This document shows, in pieces, positions 38,208 through 47,724 of a DNA stretch of 64,000 nt. Source of the DNA: SAR324 cluster bacterium (lineage in GTDB: Bacteria > SAR324 > NAC60-12); NCBI GenBank assembly GCA_028281495.1, contig JANQJU010000020.1, forward strand, positions 62,001-126,000. The letters are read 5' to 3'. Under the pieces are notes generated by a model that was given only the letters and a program-made list of their open reading frames with translations, had not been told where the DNA came from and ran no database searches. Position numbers and translations under genes: made by a program. Each line of letters begins with the position of its first letter. The stretch's first letter is position 1.

Positions 38208-38275
38208 AAATCTCAGTAAGGTTAAGAAATTGGAAATGGGGCAGGAGGTGCCGAACAGAGATAGGAGGTGGGAGC

Positions 38276-38301
38276 ATGCTCCGATTGTTTAACCGGAGCA
38301 T
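38276..38301 (-). terminator. Hairpin downstream of the diheme cytochrome gene
   Basis: Perfect 8-bp stem ATGCTCCG / CGGAGCAT with a 10-base loop, starting 27 bases past the cytochrome stop codon on the minus strand. It has no clear T tract, so it is a weak terminator or an mRNA-end stabiliser. Confidence 0.45.
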
Positions 38302-38327
38302 CAAAGTATGCTGTGCGGCAAACTCAC

Positions 38328-38957
38328 TTAATTGAGAGAGTTGATATAAGCGACCACATTTTTAATGATTTCATCCGTTGCCAAGATATTGGCCATTGGA
38401 CGCATTTGGGCACCGTAGATGTCTTTTGGATGGGCACCACGAATACCAGCTTTGAAGTTTTGAATTTGCCGTTCAATATACCAATCTTGCATCCCAACCA
38501 GTTTGGGGGCATTCAAGGCTTTGTTTCCCTCCCCTTTGGCACCATGGCAGGCCAAACAAGTCGCATACGAGGTCTTTCCAGCAGCCACATCTCCTTGAAT
38601 AGTGGGTTCAGCAACTGGCCCTGTCAAAGTCGCGACGTAAGCTGCCACATCTTCCATCGCTTGGTCATTGGGTAAGGTCAAAGCCATCGGTCGCATTTGA
38701 GCACCGTAGGTATCTTTGGGGTCCCCTGCACGAATGCCAGCTTTGAAATTCTGAAGTTGGCGGACCACATACCAATCTTCTTGTCCGGCAATTCGAGGGG
38801 CGTTCAACGCTTGATTTCCCTCACCATTTTGACCATGACACGCCGCGCATGTAGCATACAAAGCCTTACCTTTTGCTGCATCTCCTGCCGCATTCACGGT
38901 CATTGCGACACCCATGCTCAGAGCTAATGCCATTCCTGTGAGAATCAATTTCTTCAT
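38328..38957 (-). CDS. Diheme cytochrome c (c4-like)
   Basis: A 209-aa periplasmic electron carrier. The signal peptide begins MKKLILTGMALALSMGVAMT and cleaves after VNA. Two homologous class I cytochrome halves each carry a CxxCH heme site (CAACHG and CLACHG) and a downstream QMRPMA axial-Met motif; the two halves are about 95 residues apart and closely similar, as in cytochrome c4. The ATG at 38957 has GAGGAGA five bases upstream; a longer in-frame start at 39029 lacks one. It probably donates electrons to a terminal oxidase. Confidence 0.93.
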   Translation of the reverse strand: MKKLILTGMALALSMGVAMTVNAAGDAAKGKALYATCAACHGQNGEGNQALNAPRIAGQEDWYVVRQLQNFKAGIRAGDPKDTYGAQMRPMALTLPNDQAMEDVAAYVATLTGPVAEPTIQGDVAAGKTSYATCLACHGAKGEGNKALNAPKLVGMQDWYIERQIQNFKAGIRGAHPKDIYGAQMRPMANILATDEIIKNVVAYINSLN

Positions 38958-39132
38958 ACAATCTCCTCTGTTAAAAGTTAATTCGGATGCAAGATGATCG
39001 AAACGGTTTAGATCGAACATCCAATTCAAAATTTTAGTAACAGAAGTCCCTTAAAGTCGCAACCACATTGCCTGCTTCGCGAAAGCTGGCCAGATCAAGG
39101 CCTGTTCCATGAGTTCATCCGAAAGGGAATTC

Positions 39133-39885
39133 CTATTTTCGTCGTAAGAGAATTGTCGGTAAATGGAGTTGATCACTTTTATAGTTGCCAGTCAGTACAT
39201 ACATCATGAGGTTGATGTAAAATCGTAACCGCATTTCATCGCTGAACTCATTGCGCAATCGAGACACTTGAGATTGGCGAAAGCGTTTCCACGAGAACTT
39301 CGGATTTTGATTCATTACCATCATAAAGCGTCCATCGTTTTCTAAGACATGAATGGAAACTCTCCCCCGGTCTAGCATGATTCGTTTTTCCAAAAGATAG
39401 AAACTGAACGACAACACATGACCGCTACTCAGGGGTTCCCACCGGGTGTCTGGATAAATGGCAGCGCTCCATTGTTTCCAGTCTTCATACGAAGTTTTGC
39501 CATCACAGTGATCCAGAAACAACGTCCCCCCCGCATTAAAGAAATCCCGAAAATGCAACTTCTCCTGCAAGGACAACGAAGGTGGGGTACCGCACATTTC
39601 CAGATGCAAAAACGGATAATTGCGGAAGCGTTGAGGTGTGAATGCAATCCAGTGTTGGGTGGGCGAAACAAACACACTGGTCCGTCCTTCCACGGCTTGC
39701 TGAATCAATCGAATCGATAAAGGGCCAGGAACGGCTGCTCCCAACGCAATCGTGCGCCATTCAAACCGATCTTGCTCGGACAACTGATCTGCGGTCAACG
39801 GATCCGGATCGGGTGATTCTTGACTCCACACACAAACAGGAATCAACAACATTCCCACCACGATCCATTTCTTCAAAAAGTCCAT
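39133..39885 (-). CDS. DUF4159-domain exported protein
   Basis: A 250-aa protein from ATG 39885 with a signal peptide (MDFLKKWIVVGMLLIPVCVW). The body matches DUF4159: RFRNYPFLHLEMCG, then FRDFFNAGGTLFLDHCDG, a glutamine-amidotransferase-like fold of unknown function, usually found with MoxR/DUF58/BatA membrane complexes. None of those genes is adjacent. The C-terminal LRFYINLMMYVLTGNYKSDQ segment is typical of the family. Probably periplasmic. Confidence 0.8.
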   Translation of the reverse strand: MDFLKKWIVVGMLLIPVCVWSQESPDPDPLTADQLSEQDRFEWRTIALGAAVPGPLSIRLIQQAVEGRTSVFVSPTQHWIAFTPQRFRNYPFLHLEMCGTPPSLSLQEKLHFRDFFNAGGTLFLDHCDGKTSYEDWKQWSAAIYPDTRWEPLSSGHVLSFSFYLLEKRIMLDRGRVSIHVLENDGRFMMVMNQNPKFSWKRFRQSQVSRLRNEFSDEMRLRFYINLMMYVLTGNYKSDQLHLPTILLRRK

Positions 39886-39941
39886 AGTGAACTCACCAAG
39901 GTTGATTAGAAACAAAAGTTGATTTCATCAGAAGGATGGAT

Positions 39942-41213
39942 TCATTGCAGATGATGGGCCAATCGTTTCAGGAGGGCTTGGGCGATTTGAGGCTTGCCGT
40001 CCACGGATTGCTCTGGCTGGTCTGCTTCAACCAACCAGGCTTTTTGCTGACCCTCAGCCCCCTGTTCTTCACCACGATTGGCCACCACCAACGTATATCC
40101 TTCTGCCAGACGGCCTCTCGCGATTTGCATCAAGGCTTCATGGCTCAGGTTTTCTTCATACTTGAACGTCACCATCCGAAGATCTGGAAACTGCGAACGA
40201 ACCTGACGAATCACTTTGTTAGTGGGCACCAGACGTAGGGTTTGTTCTGAATTTCCACTTGGAAGCTTTCCGGCATACACCGATTCTGGCTGATAATCGG
40301 CCACGGCTGCTGAAAAAATCCCGAAGCGGATCGACTGAGTTTTCAGCACATTTTCGATAGTCGACACATACTCATTGTAGGTGGGAATGGGATAGGTGCG
40401 TACATACTCCGGCGAAGGATGGCTCCCTACCCCCAAAAGCAAATGCACATCGGCACCTTGGAAATAGGCTTCTTTGGCAATTTCAATCGCCAAGGCTCCA
40501 GTGAAACGATTGGTCAGTCGACGGATGTGATCGATCGGAACTGGAGTGGGCCCCCCCGTGATCAAGATACCACGGCCTTGTAAAGCAGATCGACTGAGGG
40601 AACGAATGGTCTCTGCCACTAGAATCTCATGACTCGGGAGATTATTTTTTCCATTTTCTTGCCGGGGCGGAACGATCCGCACCCCCAAGGCATCTAATTT
40701 TTTCAGCGATTCAGTCAGCAAGCTGTTGTGCATCGAACCGTGCATGGTGGGAACAACCAACACTTGGGTTGGGCCTCGTTCCATCTTCCCAATGGCTGAA
40801 GCTAACGTGGAAGTGACCACTGAATCCGCAATGCCTTGGGCCATCTTGTTGATCACGTTGTAGGTTGCAGGAGCCACAAGGTACGCATCGAAGGGAGCCG
40901 AATCACTCAAGTGTTCGGCATCCGGGGTGAAGGAGTCCACCACCCGGTGCAAGGAGGTCCATTCCAGGGCATCTTTGGCGACGTATCGCAACCCTTCTTG
41001 GCTGGCAAACACGACCACCTCGGCTCCTTCTCGTCGCAATTCGCGAACCAAATCTGGCGTTCGATAAGCGGCAATGCTGCCCGTGATCAGTAGGGCAATA
41101 CGTTTTCCATGAAGATGAGTTCCCGTGGAAACCACACCGTGGTCGTGGAGGGAAGAGTCAGAGGGGGGGGTGAAATTCCAGGTCATTTTTGTTTTAGGAT
41201 GGACAAGGCTCAT
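39942..41213 (-). CDS. coaBC: Phosphopantothenoylcysteine synthetase/decarboxylase CoaBC
   Basis: A bifunctional enzyme of coenzyme A synthesis. The C-terminal CoaB half joins cysteine to phosphopantothenate, and the N-terminal flavoprotein CoaC half decarboxylates the product. At 423 aa it is close to normal length. The flavoprotein half has ALLITGSIAAYRTPDLVREL, the APATYNVINKMAQGIAD segment and PTMHGSMHNS. The CoaB half begins GILITGGPTPVPIDHIRRLTN and carries AAVADYQPE and later KYEENLS. The N-terminal 37 residues are an extension of low conservation, so a later start is possible. Confidence 0.92.
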   Translation of the reverse strand: MSLVHPKTKMTWNFTPPSDSSLHDHGVVSTGTHLHGKRIALLITGSIAAYRTPDLVRELRREGAEVVVFASQEGLRYVAKDALEWTSLHRVVDSFTPDAEHLSDSAPFDAYLVAPATYNVINKMAQGIADSVVTSTLASAIGKMERGPTQVLVVPTMHGSMHNSLLTESLKKLDALGVRIVPPRQENGKNNLPSHEILVAETIRSLSRSALQGRGILITGGPTPVPIDHIRRLTNRFTGALAIEIAKEAYFQGADVHLLLGVGSHPSPEYVRTYPIPTYNEYVSTIENVLKTQSIRFGIFSAAVADYQPESVYAGKLPSGNSEQTLRLVPTNKVIRQVRSQFPDLRMVTFKYEENLSHEALMQIARGRLAEGYTLVVANRGEEQGAEGQQKAWLVEADQPEQSVDGKPQIAQALLKRLAHHLQ

Positions 41214-41386
41214 CAGTCTTCTCGGTGGTAATACATCCTAGTGAAACCCCAATCGAATCACAGGCAAGGGAGTATAAGATTTTCTAACGATAGCTCCGAA
41301 AAATATGTTACGAAGAAACCTCAGGTTTTGCAATTCGATTGCCATCTTGAAGCACTTTGACTGTAACCTTTAATCCATAGAAATAA

Positions 41387-42463
41387 ATGACTGACCAACG
41401 TATTGAGAATTTGAACGTGTATTCTGAAGATTCATTGATCACCCCGGCTCAACTCAAGGCCGAGCATCCGATGACCGAAAGAGCCATCGAAACCGTGATG
41501 CTCGGACAACGTACTATAAAAAATATCTTAGACCGGACCGACCCGCGCCTCTTTGTGGTCGTGGGACCGTGCTCGATTCACGATGTCCAACTAGCTAAAG
41601 ATTATGCAGCCAAACTAAAAATCTTAGCGGAAGAGTTACAAGACACCTTATACTTGGTGATGCGGGTATACTTCGAAAAACCTCGCACCACGGTCGGCTG
41701 GCAAGGACTCATCAACGACCCCGATTTGGATGGCTCCTGCCGCATCGAAGAAGGACTCCGTATTGCCCGACGGCTCCTGATCGATATTGCCGAAATCGGA
41801 CTCCCCTCCGCAGGAGAAGCGCTCGATTTGGTCACCCCTCAATATGTCCAAGATTTGTTTTCCTGGACTGCGATTGGTGCGCGTACCACCGAAGCCCAAA
41901 CCCATCGTCGCATGGCCAGTGCTTTATCCTCAGCGGTTGGATTCAAGAATGCGACCAATGGCGAACTCAAGGTCGCCATCAATGCCATGTTGGCCGCAGC
42001 CCATCCGAACAACTTTTTAAGCATCAACCCAGACGGCAATGTGGCTGTGATCCGAACCCGTGGCAATCGCTACACCCATGTGGTGATGCGTGGCGGCACT
42101 CATCCCAATTATGATTCCGAAAGTATCGCCGCTTGTGAGGAAAAATTGCACGCGGCCAAACTCCCTTTGAACGTGATGGTCGATTGCAGTCATGGCAATT
42201 CGCAAAAAAATCCCTCGCGTCAGGTGGATGTACTCCACGACATCACGGAACAACTGGCCCAAGGCAATCAATCGATCACAAGCCTGATGATCGAAAGCAA
42301 CCTCAACTGGGGCAATCAACCCATTCCCGAAGATCTTGCCGAACTGAAGTATGGCGTTTCCATCACCGACGGTTGTGTCGATTGGGCCACCACCGAAAGT
42401 GCGCTCCGCACCCTCCGTGACCGGGTGAAAGATATTCTGCCTTCACGTCAGGTAGTGTCATGA
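41387..42463 (+). CDS. 3-deoxy-7-phosphoheptulonate (DAHP) synthase, class I
   Basis: Condenses phosphoenolpyruvate with erythrose-4-phosphate, the first step of the shikimate pathway to aromatic amino acids. At 358 aa it is the AroF/AroG/AroH type. Motifs: VVGPCSIHD, KPRTTVGWQGLINDP, GLPSAGEALDL, GARTTEAQTHR and the metal/substrate segments MVDCSHGNS and ITDGCVDW. The N-terminal 45 residues include the feedback-inhibitor-binding arm. Which amino acid inhibits it cannot be told from sequence alone. No clear ribosome site precedes the ATG. Confidence 0.96.
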   Translation: MTDQRIENLNVYSEDSLITPAQLKAEHPMTERAIETVMLGQRTIKNILDRTDPRLFVVVGPCSIHDVQLAKDYAAKLKILAEELQDTLYLVMRVYFEKPRTTVGWQGLINDPDLDGSCRIEEGLRIARRLLIDIAEIGLPSAGEALDLVTPQYVQDLFSWTAIGARTTEAQTHRRMASALSSAVGFKNATNGELKVAINAMLAAAHPNNFLSINPDGNVAVIRTRGNRYTHVVMRGGTHPNYDSESIAACEEKLHAAKLPLNVMVDCSHGNSQKNPSRQVDVLHDITEQLAQGNQSITSLMIESNLNWGNQPIPEDLAELKYGVSITDGCVDWATTESALRTLRDRVKDILPSRQVVS

Positions 42464-42608
42464 TGAATTGCTACCCTGCATTGAACTTTTTATCCTCTTG
42501 ATCAGAAACCAACCATTTCCTTGCAGACAGGCAGCTTTGTTGAAACGTCAGACTTGAAGATAGAGGTTCGATGCAGGGCTAGAACATATTAGTGATGAGG
42601 ACTCTCGT

Positions 42609-44099
42609 ATGGCTGAGATAACTGGATATGATTATGATATCTTTATCAGTTATGCCCACGACGACAATCATGCTCCAGAGGGTCAAGCCGGTTGGGTGGA
42701 ACGGTTTGTTGCAGCGTTGGAAAGCCAGCTCAAATACCGTCGAAGCTTCAAGAAACTGGAGATTTGGCGGGATGCCCATCGCATGAGTGGCAACACGTTT
42801 TTCAACAACGAAATCCGAAAAGCGGTCGAAGCGTCTTTTTTGTTTTTTGCCTTCCTTTCTACAAACTATCGAAACTCCTGCTATTGCCAACAAGAGCTGC
42901 AAGCGTTCAGTCAGTTCAACCAACGTCATCCGCGATCATTGCGTATCGGCAACCATTCCCGAATTTTTAACCTCCGATTGAGGAACATTCCTCACGAACA
43001 ATGGCCGCCCGAACTGCAAGGCATGTCAGGCTTTGAACTCTTTGATGCCACTTCGAAAAACGAAATGGGCTTTGAGCTAGAACCCGGCGACAAGGATTTT
43101 TCTAAACAACTGCGACAGGTTGTGGATGCGGTCGAAAAAATCTTCGCGCACCCTGATGTACAACCCCCACCGCAACCCGATGCGTTGCCATCTTCTGAGT
43201 TCAGCGTCTTTTTTGCCGATGTGGCGGACTCCTTGAGATCCCAACGCAAACAACTGATTGCTGAAGCTGAGTCTTGGAACATCACCCCCATCCACAAGAT
43301 TCCTCCCCCATGGCCCGCTTCCGAACATACAAACCGCGTGAGCGAGGTTTTGCAAGAAGCACAACTTTCAATCCACCTGTTTAATGAATGGCCCGGACGC
43401 GAAATCGAAGACCAAGAGGACACCACTTATGCTCAAGTGCATCTTCGACAAGCATTGGCATGCAGCATTCCTCAACTCATTTGGGTGCCCAAAGAACTCA
43501 AGCCGGAGACCATAGAAGACCCAGCTCATCGCAACTTGTTGGAAGATTTAGAGACGGGAGATCGGCAAGGAAAAAACTACAAATTCATGCGGTGTAACCC
43601 CACTGAATTGAAGAACTATTTGAAGAAACGAATTGAAGATCTGCAAAGCCAGGTTCAACAAGCGGCTTTAGCTTCGACATTTTTGGTGGATACCCATCAG
43701 AAGGATCAGTTGCAGGCCTTCCAGTTAGCTCAGATGCTCATGGAACAAGGACAGTCCGTGGAGTTCAGCCGGGAGTCTTTTGATCCGATCCGAAGTTTAG
43801 ATCTGTTTGCCGACATGGCACAACGGGTGGAGAACCTGATTTTTCTTTTTGGTAAGGTCGATACTCAGTGGTTACGACGACGAATCGAACAGGTGGTTAA
43901 TATTGTTGCAGCACAATTGCAAACTGAGGATCCTGCCATGTTGGAAAACGTCTGGATTCTAAAGCTAAAAGGGGCTGAAGACTCCAAACCCTTACCCAAG
44001 TTTCCGCGCTTGTTGCGAATCCGTACATTGGACAACACTCACAGCACCAACGTTGATCCCGCTTGCCTCACCCAGTTGCTTCATGGAGAAACAGCATGA
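42609..44099 (+). CDS. TIR-domain protein with further TIR-like segments
   Basis: A 496-aa cytoplasmic protein. The first 125 residues are a TIR domain: YDIFISYAHDD (residues 9-19), EIWRDAHRMSGNTFF, and the helix STNYRNSCYCQQEL with candidate catalytic Glu96, as in NAD+-cleaving TIRs. Two further alpha/beta segments look TIR-like but degenerate: one at about 196-310 (EFSVFFADVADSLR; LSIHLFNEWPG) and one at about 355-460 (STFLVDTHQKDQLQAFQLAQ). GAGGA precedes the start. The stop overlaps the next gene's ATG as ATGA, so the two are made together. It is probably the effector or sensor half of a STAND-based system. Confidence 0.85.
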   Translation: MAEITGYDYDIFISYAHDDNHAPEGQAGWVERFVAALESQLKYRRSFKKLEIWRDAHRMSGNTFFNNEIRKAVEASFLFFAFLSTNYRNSCYCQQELQAFSQFNQRHPRSLRIGNHSRIFNLRLRNIPHEQWPPELQGMSGFELFDATSKNEMGFELEPGDKDFSKQLRQVVDAVEKIFAHPDVQPPPQPDALPSSEFSVFFADVADSLRSQRKQLIAEAESWNITPIHKIPPPWPASEHTNRVSEVLQEAQLSIHLFNEWPGREIEDQEDTTYAQVHLRQALACSIPQLIWVPKELKPETIEDPAHRNLLEDLETGDRQGKNYKFMRCNPTELKNYLKKRIEDLQSQVQQAALASTFLVDTHQKDQLQAFQLAQMLMEQGQSVEFSRESFDPIRSLDLFADMAQRVENLIFLFGKVDTQWLRRRIEQVVNIVAAQLQTEDPAMLENVWILKLKGAEDSKPLPKFPRLLRIRTLDNTHSTNVDPACLTQLLHGETA

Positions 44100-47000
44100 C
44101 GGAGATCGAGCAGCCCACCAACCCCTTCGTCGGGTTACGTCCCTTCGAAAGCGACGACTACTTGTATTATTTTGGACGCAAAACCCAGGTGCGTTCGTTG
44201 TTGGAGAAGTTGCATCAAACCCGATTTTTAGCCGTAGTGGGAAGTTCAGGAGCCGGAAAGTCATCTTTAGTGAGGGCGGGACTGATCCCAAATCTAGAAG
44301 CCGGATTTTTGATCCAAGACCGCGACCGATGGAAAATTGCCACCCTGAAACCCGGAGCGAATCCCCTGCAAAATTTAGCCGAAGCATTGTGGCGCGCCTT
44401 GGAAATGCAAGATCGTTCTGCCCAAGAATTTGCCGATTCGATCCACAACGAGGGGTTGCCCCATTTGGTTCAAACCATCCAACCGGCCCTGGATGCCGAC
44501 GATGCCAATATGTTGCTATTGGTCGATCAATTCGAAGAAGTATTTCGATACCGTCAAAGTTCCCGTCAAACGACAATTCGAGATCATGCCGATGAATTTG
44601 TGCACCTGCTGCTGAGTTTGATTGAGCAACCTCACTGTCCGCTCTTTGTATGTTTGACTATGCGCTCGGACTTTTTAGGCGAATGCGATGAATTTCAGGG
44701 TTTGCCTGAAGCCATGAATCGTAGCCAATACTTGGTACCGCGGCTCACCCATTCGCAACGTCAAGAAGCGATTACAGGCCCCTTGCGTTTGGTACAAACA
44801 GATATCACTCCGCGCCTGCTGGACCGCCTGCTCAACGACAGTGGCGAAAACCGCGACGATTTGCCCCTCCTCCAACATGTGCTCATGCGCACCTGGGAAC
44901 ATTGCCATTCTGAAGGACGAACGACACTCGATATTGAGGACTACGAAACAGTTTCTACCATCCATCAAGCCTTGGATAAACATGCCGACCAAGCTCTAGC
45001 GGAACTGAACGCTACCGAGCAACAGCATGCTCGCCGATTGTTTCAAACGATCACGGTTACCGATGCTGGGAACCGTCGGATTCGTCGTCCCCGGCATCTT
45101 CACCATATTGCCAACATCACCCGACTTTCGAAGGAGCAATTGGAATCCATTATCGATACATTTCGTCGATCTGAACGGAATTTCTTGGTGTTGTCCGGTG
45201 AGGCAGACAACCCTCTGGTGGATATCGCTCACGAAAGCCTGATTCGTCAGTGGCAGGAGTTGGTGCAATGGGTGGATGAGGAAGCCAAAGCCGCCAAAAC
45301 TTATCAACGGCTGGCCGACACTGCCGAGAAGTATGTTCAGGGAAGTACCTCACTGTATCGCGGTACCGACCTGAAGATTGCAACGAAATGGAAGGATGGG
45401 GAGTTGGGGCACAAAGCCTGGGCTGATCAATACCATTTAGGTTTTGCCGTCGCGCTGGAGTTTTTGAAAAAGAGTCAAGAAACCGAAGCTGCCGAAAATC
45501 AGCATCAGCAAGAACAACAAGAGAAGCAAGAAGCCTTGCAAAAAAAGGTACTTCGCAACTTCCAGATTTTTGCTGGAGTGGTGTCAGTGCTCTTCATCGT
45601 AGCTCTGATAGCCGCAGGATTTGCACTTCAACAAAGTAAGGAAGCCCATCAGCAGACCTTAAGAGCGAATTACAATTTAGCCAAAGTTTATGAAGAAAAG
45701 GCGCTGAAGATAGAAAGCTCATACTCTAAAAACCAAGACCTGAATGATCTGAAGCGAGGGTTGTTATTTACAGGGGCAGCTCTAATACAACCGGTTCCTG
45801 ATAGACTCAGAGCCATTCAAGTCGATTCCATGCAACGTTTACTTAATGCGGCATGGCAGCGTGGTTTTTCTCGCGAGATCTGGGTACCTCGACGTAACGA
45901 TTCTCATAAAGGATCTGTCTATGATGTGGCCTTCAGTCCCGATGGAAAGACTATCGCATCCGCGTCTTGGGACAACACAGTTCGGCTGTGGAATGTCGAC
46001 ACGGGTGGCACTTCACTCGTCCTCAAAGGACATGAAGGCGCTGTCCATAGTGTGGCCTTCAGTCCCGACGGAAAAACCATCGCATCCGCTTCGAGCGATC
46101 ACACGATTCGCTTTTGGAATGCACAGACGGGGGAAACCCGGCTCATCCTCACAGGGCATGAAGCCGATGTTTTAAGTGTGGCCTTCAGTCCCGATGGAAA
46201 GACCATTGCATCCGCGTCTGGGGACAACACAGTTCGGCTGTGGAATACACAGACGGGGGAAAGCCAAACCGTACTCAACGACTACAGACTCCCTGTCTTG
46301 AGTGTGAACTTCAGCCCCGACGGAAAGACCATTGCATCCGCGTCTGGGGACAACACAGTTCGGCTGTGGAATATACAGACGGGGGAAAGCCAAATCACCC
46401 TCAAAGGGCATAAAAGCGTTATCTATAGTGTGACCTTCAGTCCCAATGGAAAGACCATTGCGTCCGCGTCTGGGGACAGAACAGTTCGGCTATGGAATAC
46501 ACAGACGGGAGAAAACCGACTCACCCTCATAGGACACAGAAACTCTATCTATAGTGTGGCCTTCAGTCCCGACGGAAAGGCCATCGCATCCGCTTCGAAA
46601 GACGACACAGTTCGACTGTGGAATGTCAACACGGGAGACACTCCACTCGTCCTCAAAGGACATAAAGACATTGTCTATAGTGTGGGCTTCAGTCCCAATG
46701 GAAAGACCATCGCATCCGCTTCGAGCGACAACACAGTTCGACTGTGGAGTACAAAGACGGGGGAAAGCCAAATCGTCCTCAAAGGACATAAAGGTGCTGT
46801 CTTGAGTGTCACCTTCAGTCCCGATGGAAAGACCATCGCATCCGCTTCGAGCGACAACACAGTTCGTTTGTGGAATGTCGAGACGAGGGAGAGCCAAGTC
46901 GCCCTCAAAGGGCATAAAGGCGATGTCTTGAGTGTCACCTTCAGTCCCGATGGAAAGACCATCGCATCCGCTTCGAGCGACAACACAGTTCGCTTGTGGA

Positions 47001-47626
47001 ATGTCGAGACGGGAAAAAACCAACTCACCCTCAAAGGGCATGAACGCGATATTTATAGTGTGAGCTTCAGCCCCGACGGAAAGACTATCGCCTCTGCTTC
47101 TCAGGACAACACGGTTCAGCTGTGGAATGCAGAGACGGGAGAAAACAGACTCATCCTAATAGGGCACAAATCCGATGTATCGAGTGTCACTTTCAGTCCT
47201 GATGGAAAGACTATCGCCTCCGCTTCGAATGATAACACGGTTCGGTTGTGGAATGCAGAAACGGGAGAAAACCGACTCGTCCTCAAAGGGCATGTAGGCA
47301 ATGTCTTGAGTGTGGCATTCAGTCCCGACGGACGGACGCTGGTTACGGGTTCCCGGGGCTGGACAGTGCGTTTATGGGATCTCGAACCATTCTTTCTCTT
47401 CATCAAAGATGGAAAAGCCACGCCCTTGTACAAAGCGTTTTATGCGGGTTTGCAATATGCTTGGGAGTTGAAGGTGGATGGTTTGGACATCGTTCCTTTA
47501 GAAGAACCACCTGATTTGTTTCCACCGGAAGCTTACGAACCCCTCAAACGGCCTCCCCGTCCTGGTCAAGACCGCTTTGAACAGATTTTGGAGTGGGCGA
47601 AACAGCAGGTGGCAGCGCATCATTGA
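44096..47626 (+). CDS. STAND NTPase (nSTAND1-like) with transmembrane segment and 12 WD40 repeats
   Basis: A 1176-aa protein from ATG 44096 ([20 protein letters not shown]). The nSTAND1-type NTPase module is at residues 10-400, with Walker [10 protein letters not shown] near residue 50, Walker [12 protein letters not shown] near 140 and a winged-helix-like region after 300. A coiled Gln/Glu-rich stretch (465-485) precedes one hydrophobic helix (about 488-512: [20 protein letters not shown]). Twelve WD40 repeats of exactly 42 residues follow from residue 604. STAND proteins are signal-triggered oligomerising switches, in which WD40 propellers sense and the partner or N-terminal domain executes. 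It is coupled to the TIR gene. Confidence 0.9.
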   Translation: MTEIEQPTNPFVGLRPFESDDYLYYFGRKTQVRSLLEKLHQTRFLAVVGSSGAGKSSLVRAGLIPNLEAGFLIQDRDRWKIATLKPGANPLQNLAEALWRALEMQDRSAQEFADSIHNEGLPHLVQTIQPALDADDANMLLLVDQFEEVFRYRQSSRQTTIRDHADEFVHLLLSLIEQPHCPLFVCLTMRSDFLGECDEFQGLPEAMNRSQYLVPRLTHSQRQEAITGPLRLVQTDITPRLLDRLLNDSGENRDDLPLLQHVLMRTWEHCHSEGRTTLDIEDYETVSTIHQALDKHADQALAELNATEQQHARRLFQTITVTDAGNRRIRRPRHLHHIANITRLSKEQLESIIDTFRRSERNFLVLSGEADNPLVDIAHESLIRQWQELVQWVDEEAKAAKTYQRLADTAEKYVQGSTSLYRGTDLKIATKWKDGELGHKAWADQYHLGFAVALEFLKKSQETEAAENQHQQEQQEKQEALQKKVLRNFQIFAGVVSVLFIVALIAAGFALQQSKEAHQQTLRANYNLAKVYEEKALKIESSYSKNQDLNDLKRGLLFTGAALIQPVPDRLRAIQVDSMQRLLNAAWQRGFSREIWVPRRNDSHKGSVYDVAFSPDGKTIASASWDNTVRLWNVDTGGTSLVLKGHEGAVHSVAFSPDGKTIASASSDHTIRFWNAQTGETRLILTGHEADVLSVAFSPDGKTIASASGDNTVRLWNTQTGESQTVLNDYRLPVLSVNFSPDGKTIASASGDNTVRLWNIQTGESQITLKGHKSVIYSVTFSPNGKTIASASGDRTVRLWNTQTGENRLTLIGHRNSIYSVAFSPDGKAIASASKDDTVRLWNVNTGDTPLVLKGHKDIVYSVGFSPNGKTIASASSDNTVRLWSTKTGESQIVLKGHKGAVLSVTFSPDGKTIASASSDNTVRLWNVETRESQVALKGHKGDVLSVTFSPDGKTIASASSDNTVRLWNVETGKNQLTLKGHERDIYSVSFSPDGKTIASASQDNTVQLWNAETGENRLILIGHKSDVSSVTFSPDGKTIASASNDNTVRLWNAETGENRLVLKGHVGNVLSVAFSPDGRTLVTGSRGWTVRLWDLEPFFLFIKDGKATPLYKAFYAGLQYAWELKVDGLDIVPLEEPPDLFPPEAYEPLKRPPRPGQDRFEQILEWAKQQVAAHH
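45905..47416 (+). repeat. Twelve 126-bp WD40-coding repeats
   Basis: Each unit encodes about 42 residues with the [12 protein letters not shown] core and NTVRLWN end. DNA identity between neighbouring units is very high over the core (for example GGAAAGACCATCGCATCCGC recurs), while the strand A/B surface residues after GH vary. This is typical of arrays kept uniform by recombination while exposed positions diversify. Unit 4 has DYRLP in place of the usual GH start. Confidence 0.93.
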
Positions 47627-47724
47627 GCAAAAATCCGCTTGGGTTCATTTCGTGGAGCCTGCTACAACTGGAGAGAGACCTCTTTTTTTTTGTAGATTAA
47701 ACTTTTTGGCCAAGCGTTCCGACC

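Noticed and set aside
42474..42578. CCCTGCAT/ATGCAGGG inverted repeat flanking the aromatic-pathway/TIR gap
   Set aside because: Eight-base arms 89 bases apart are close to chance expectation, and no target duplication or recombinase is nearby.
44063..44095. Upstream in-frame extension of the STAND gene
   Set aside because: ATG 44096 overlaps the TIR stop as ATGA and gives the family-typical N-terminus. The extension lies inside the TIR coding region.
46490..47041. 183-codon antisense frame opposite the WD40 repeats
   Set aside because: It mirrors the repeat period and has repetitive nonsense composition. The sense frame carries the WD40 signature.
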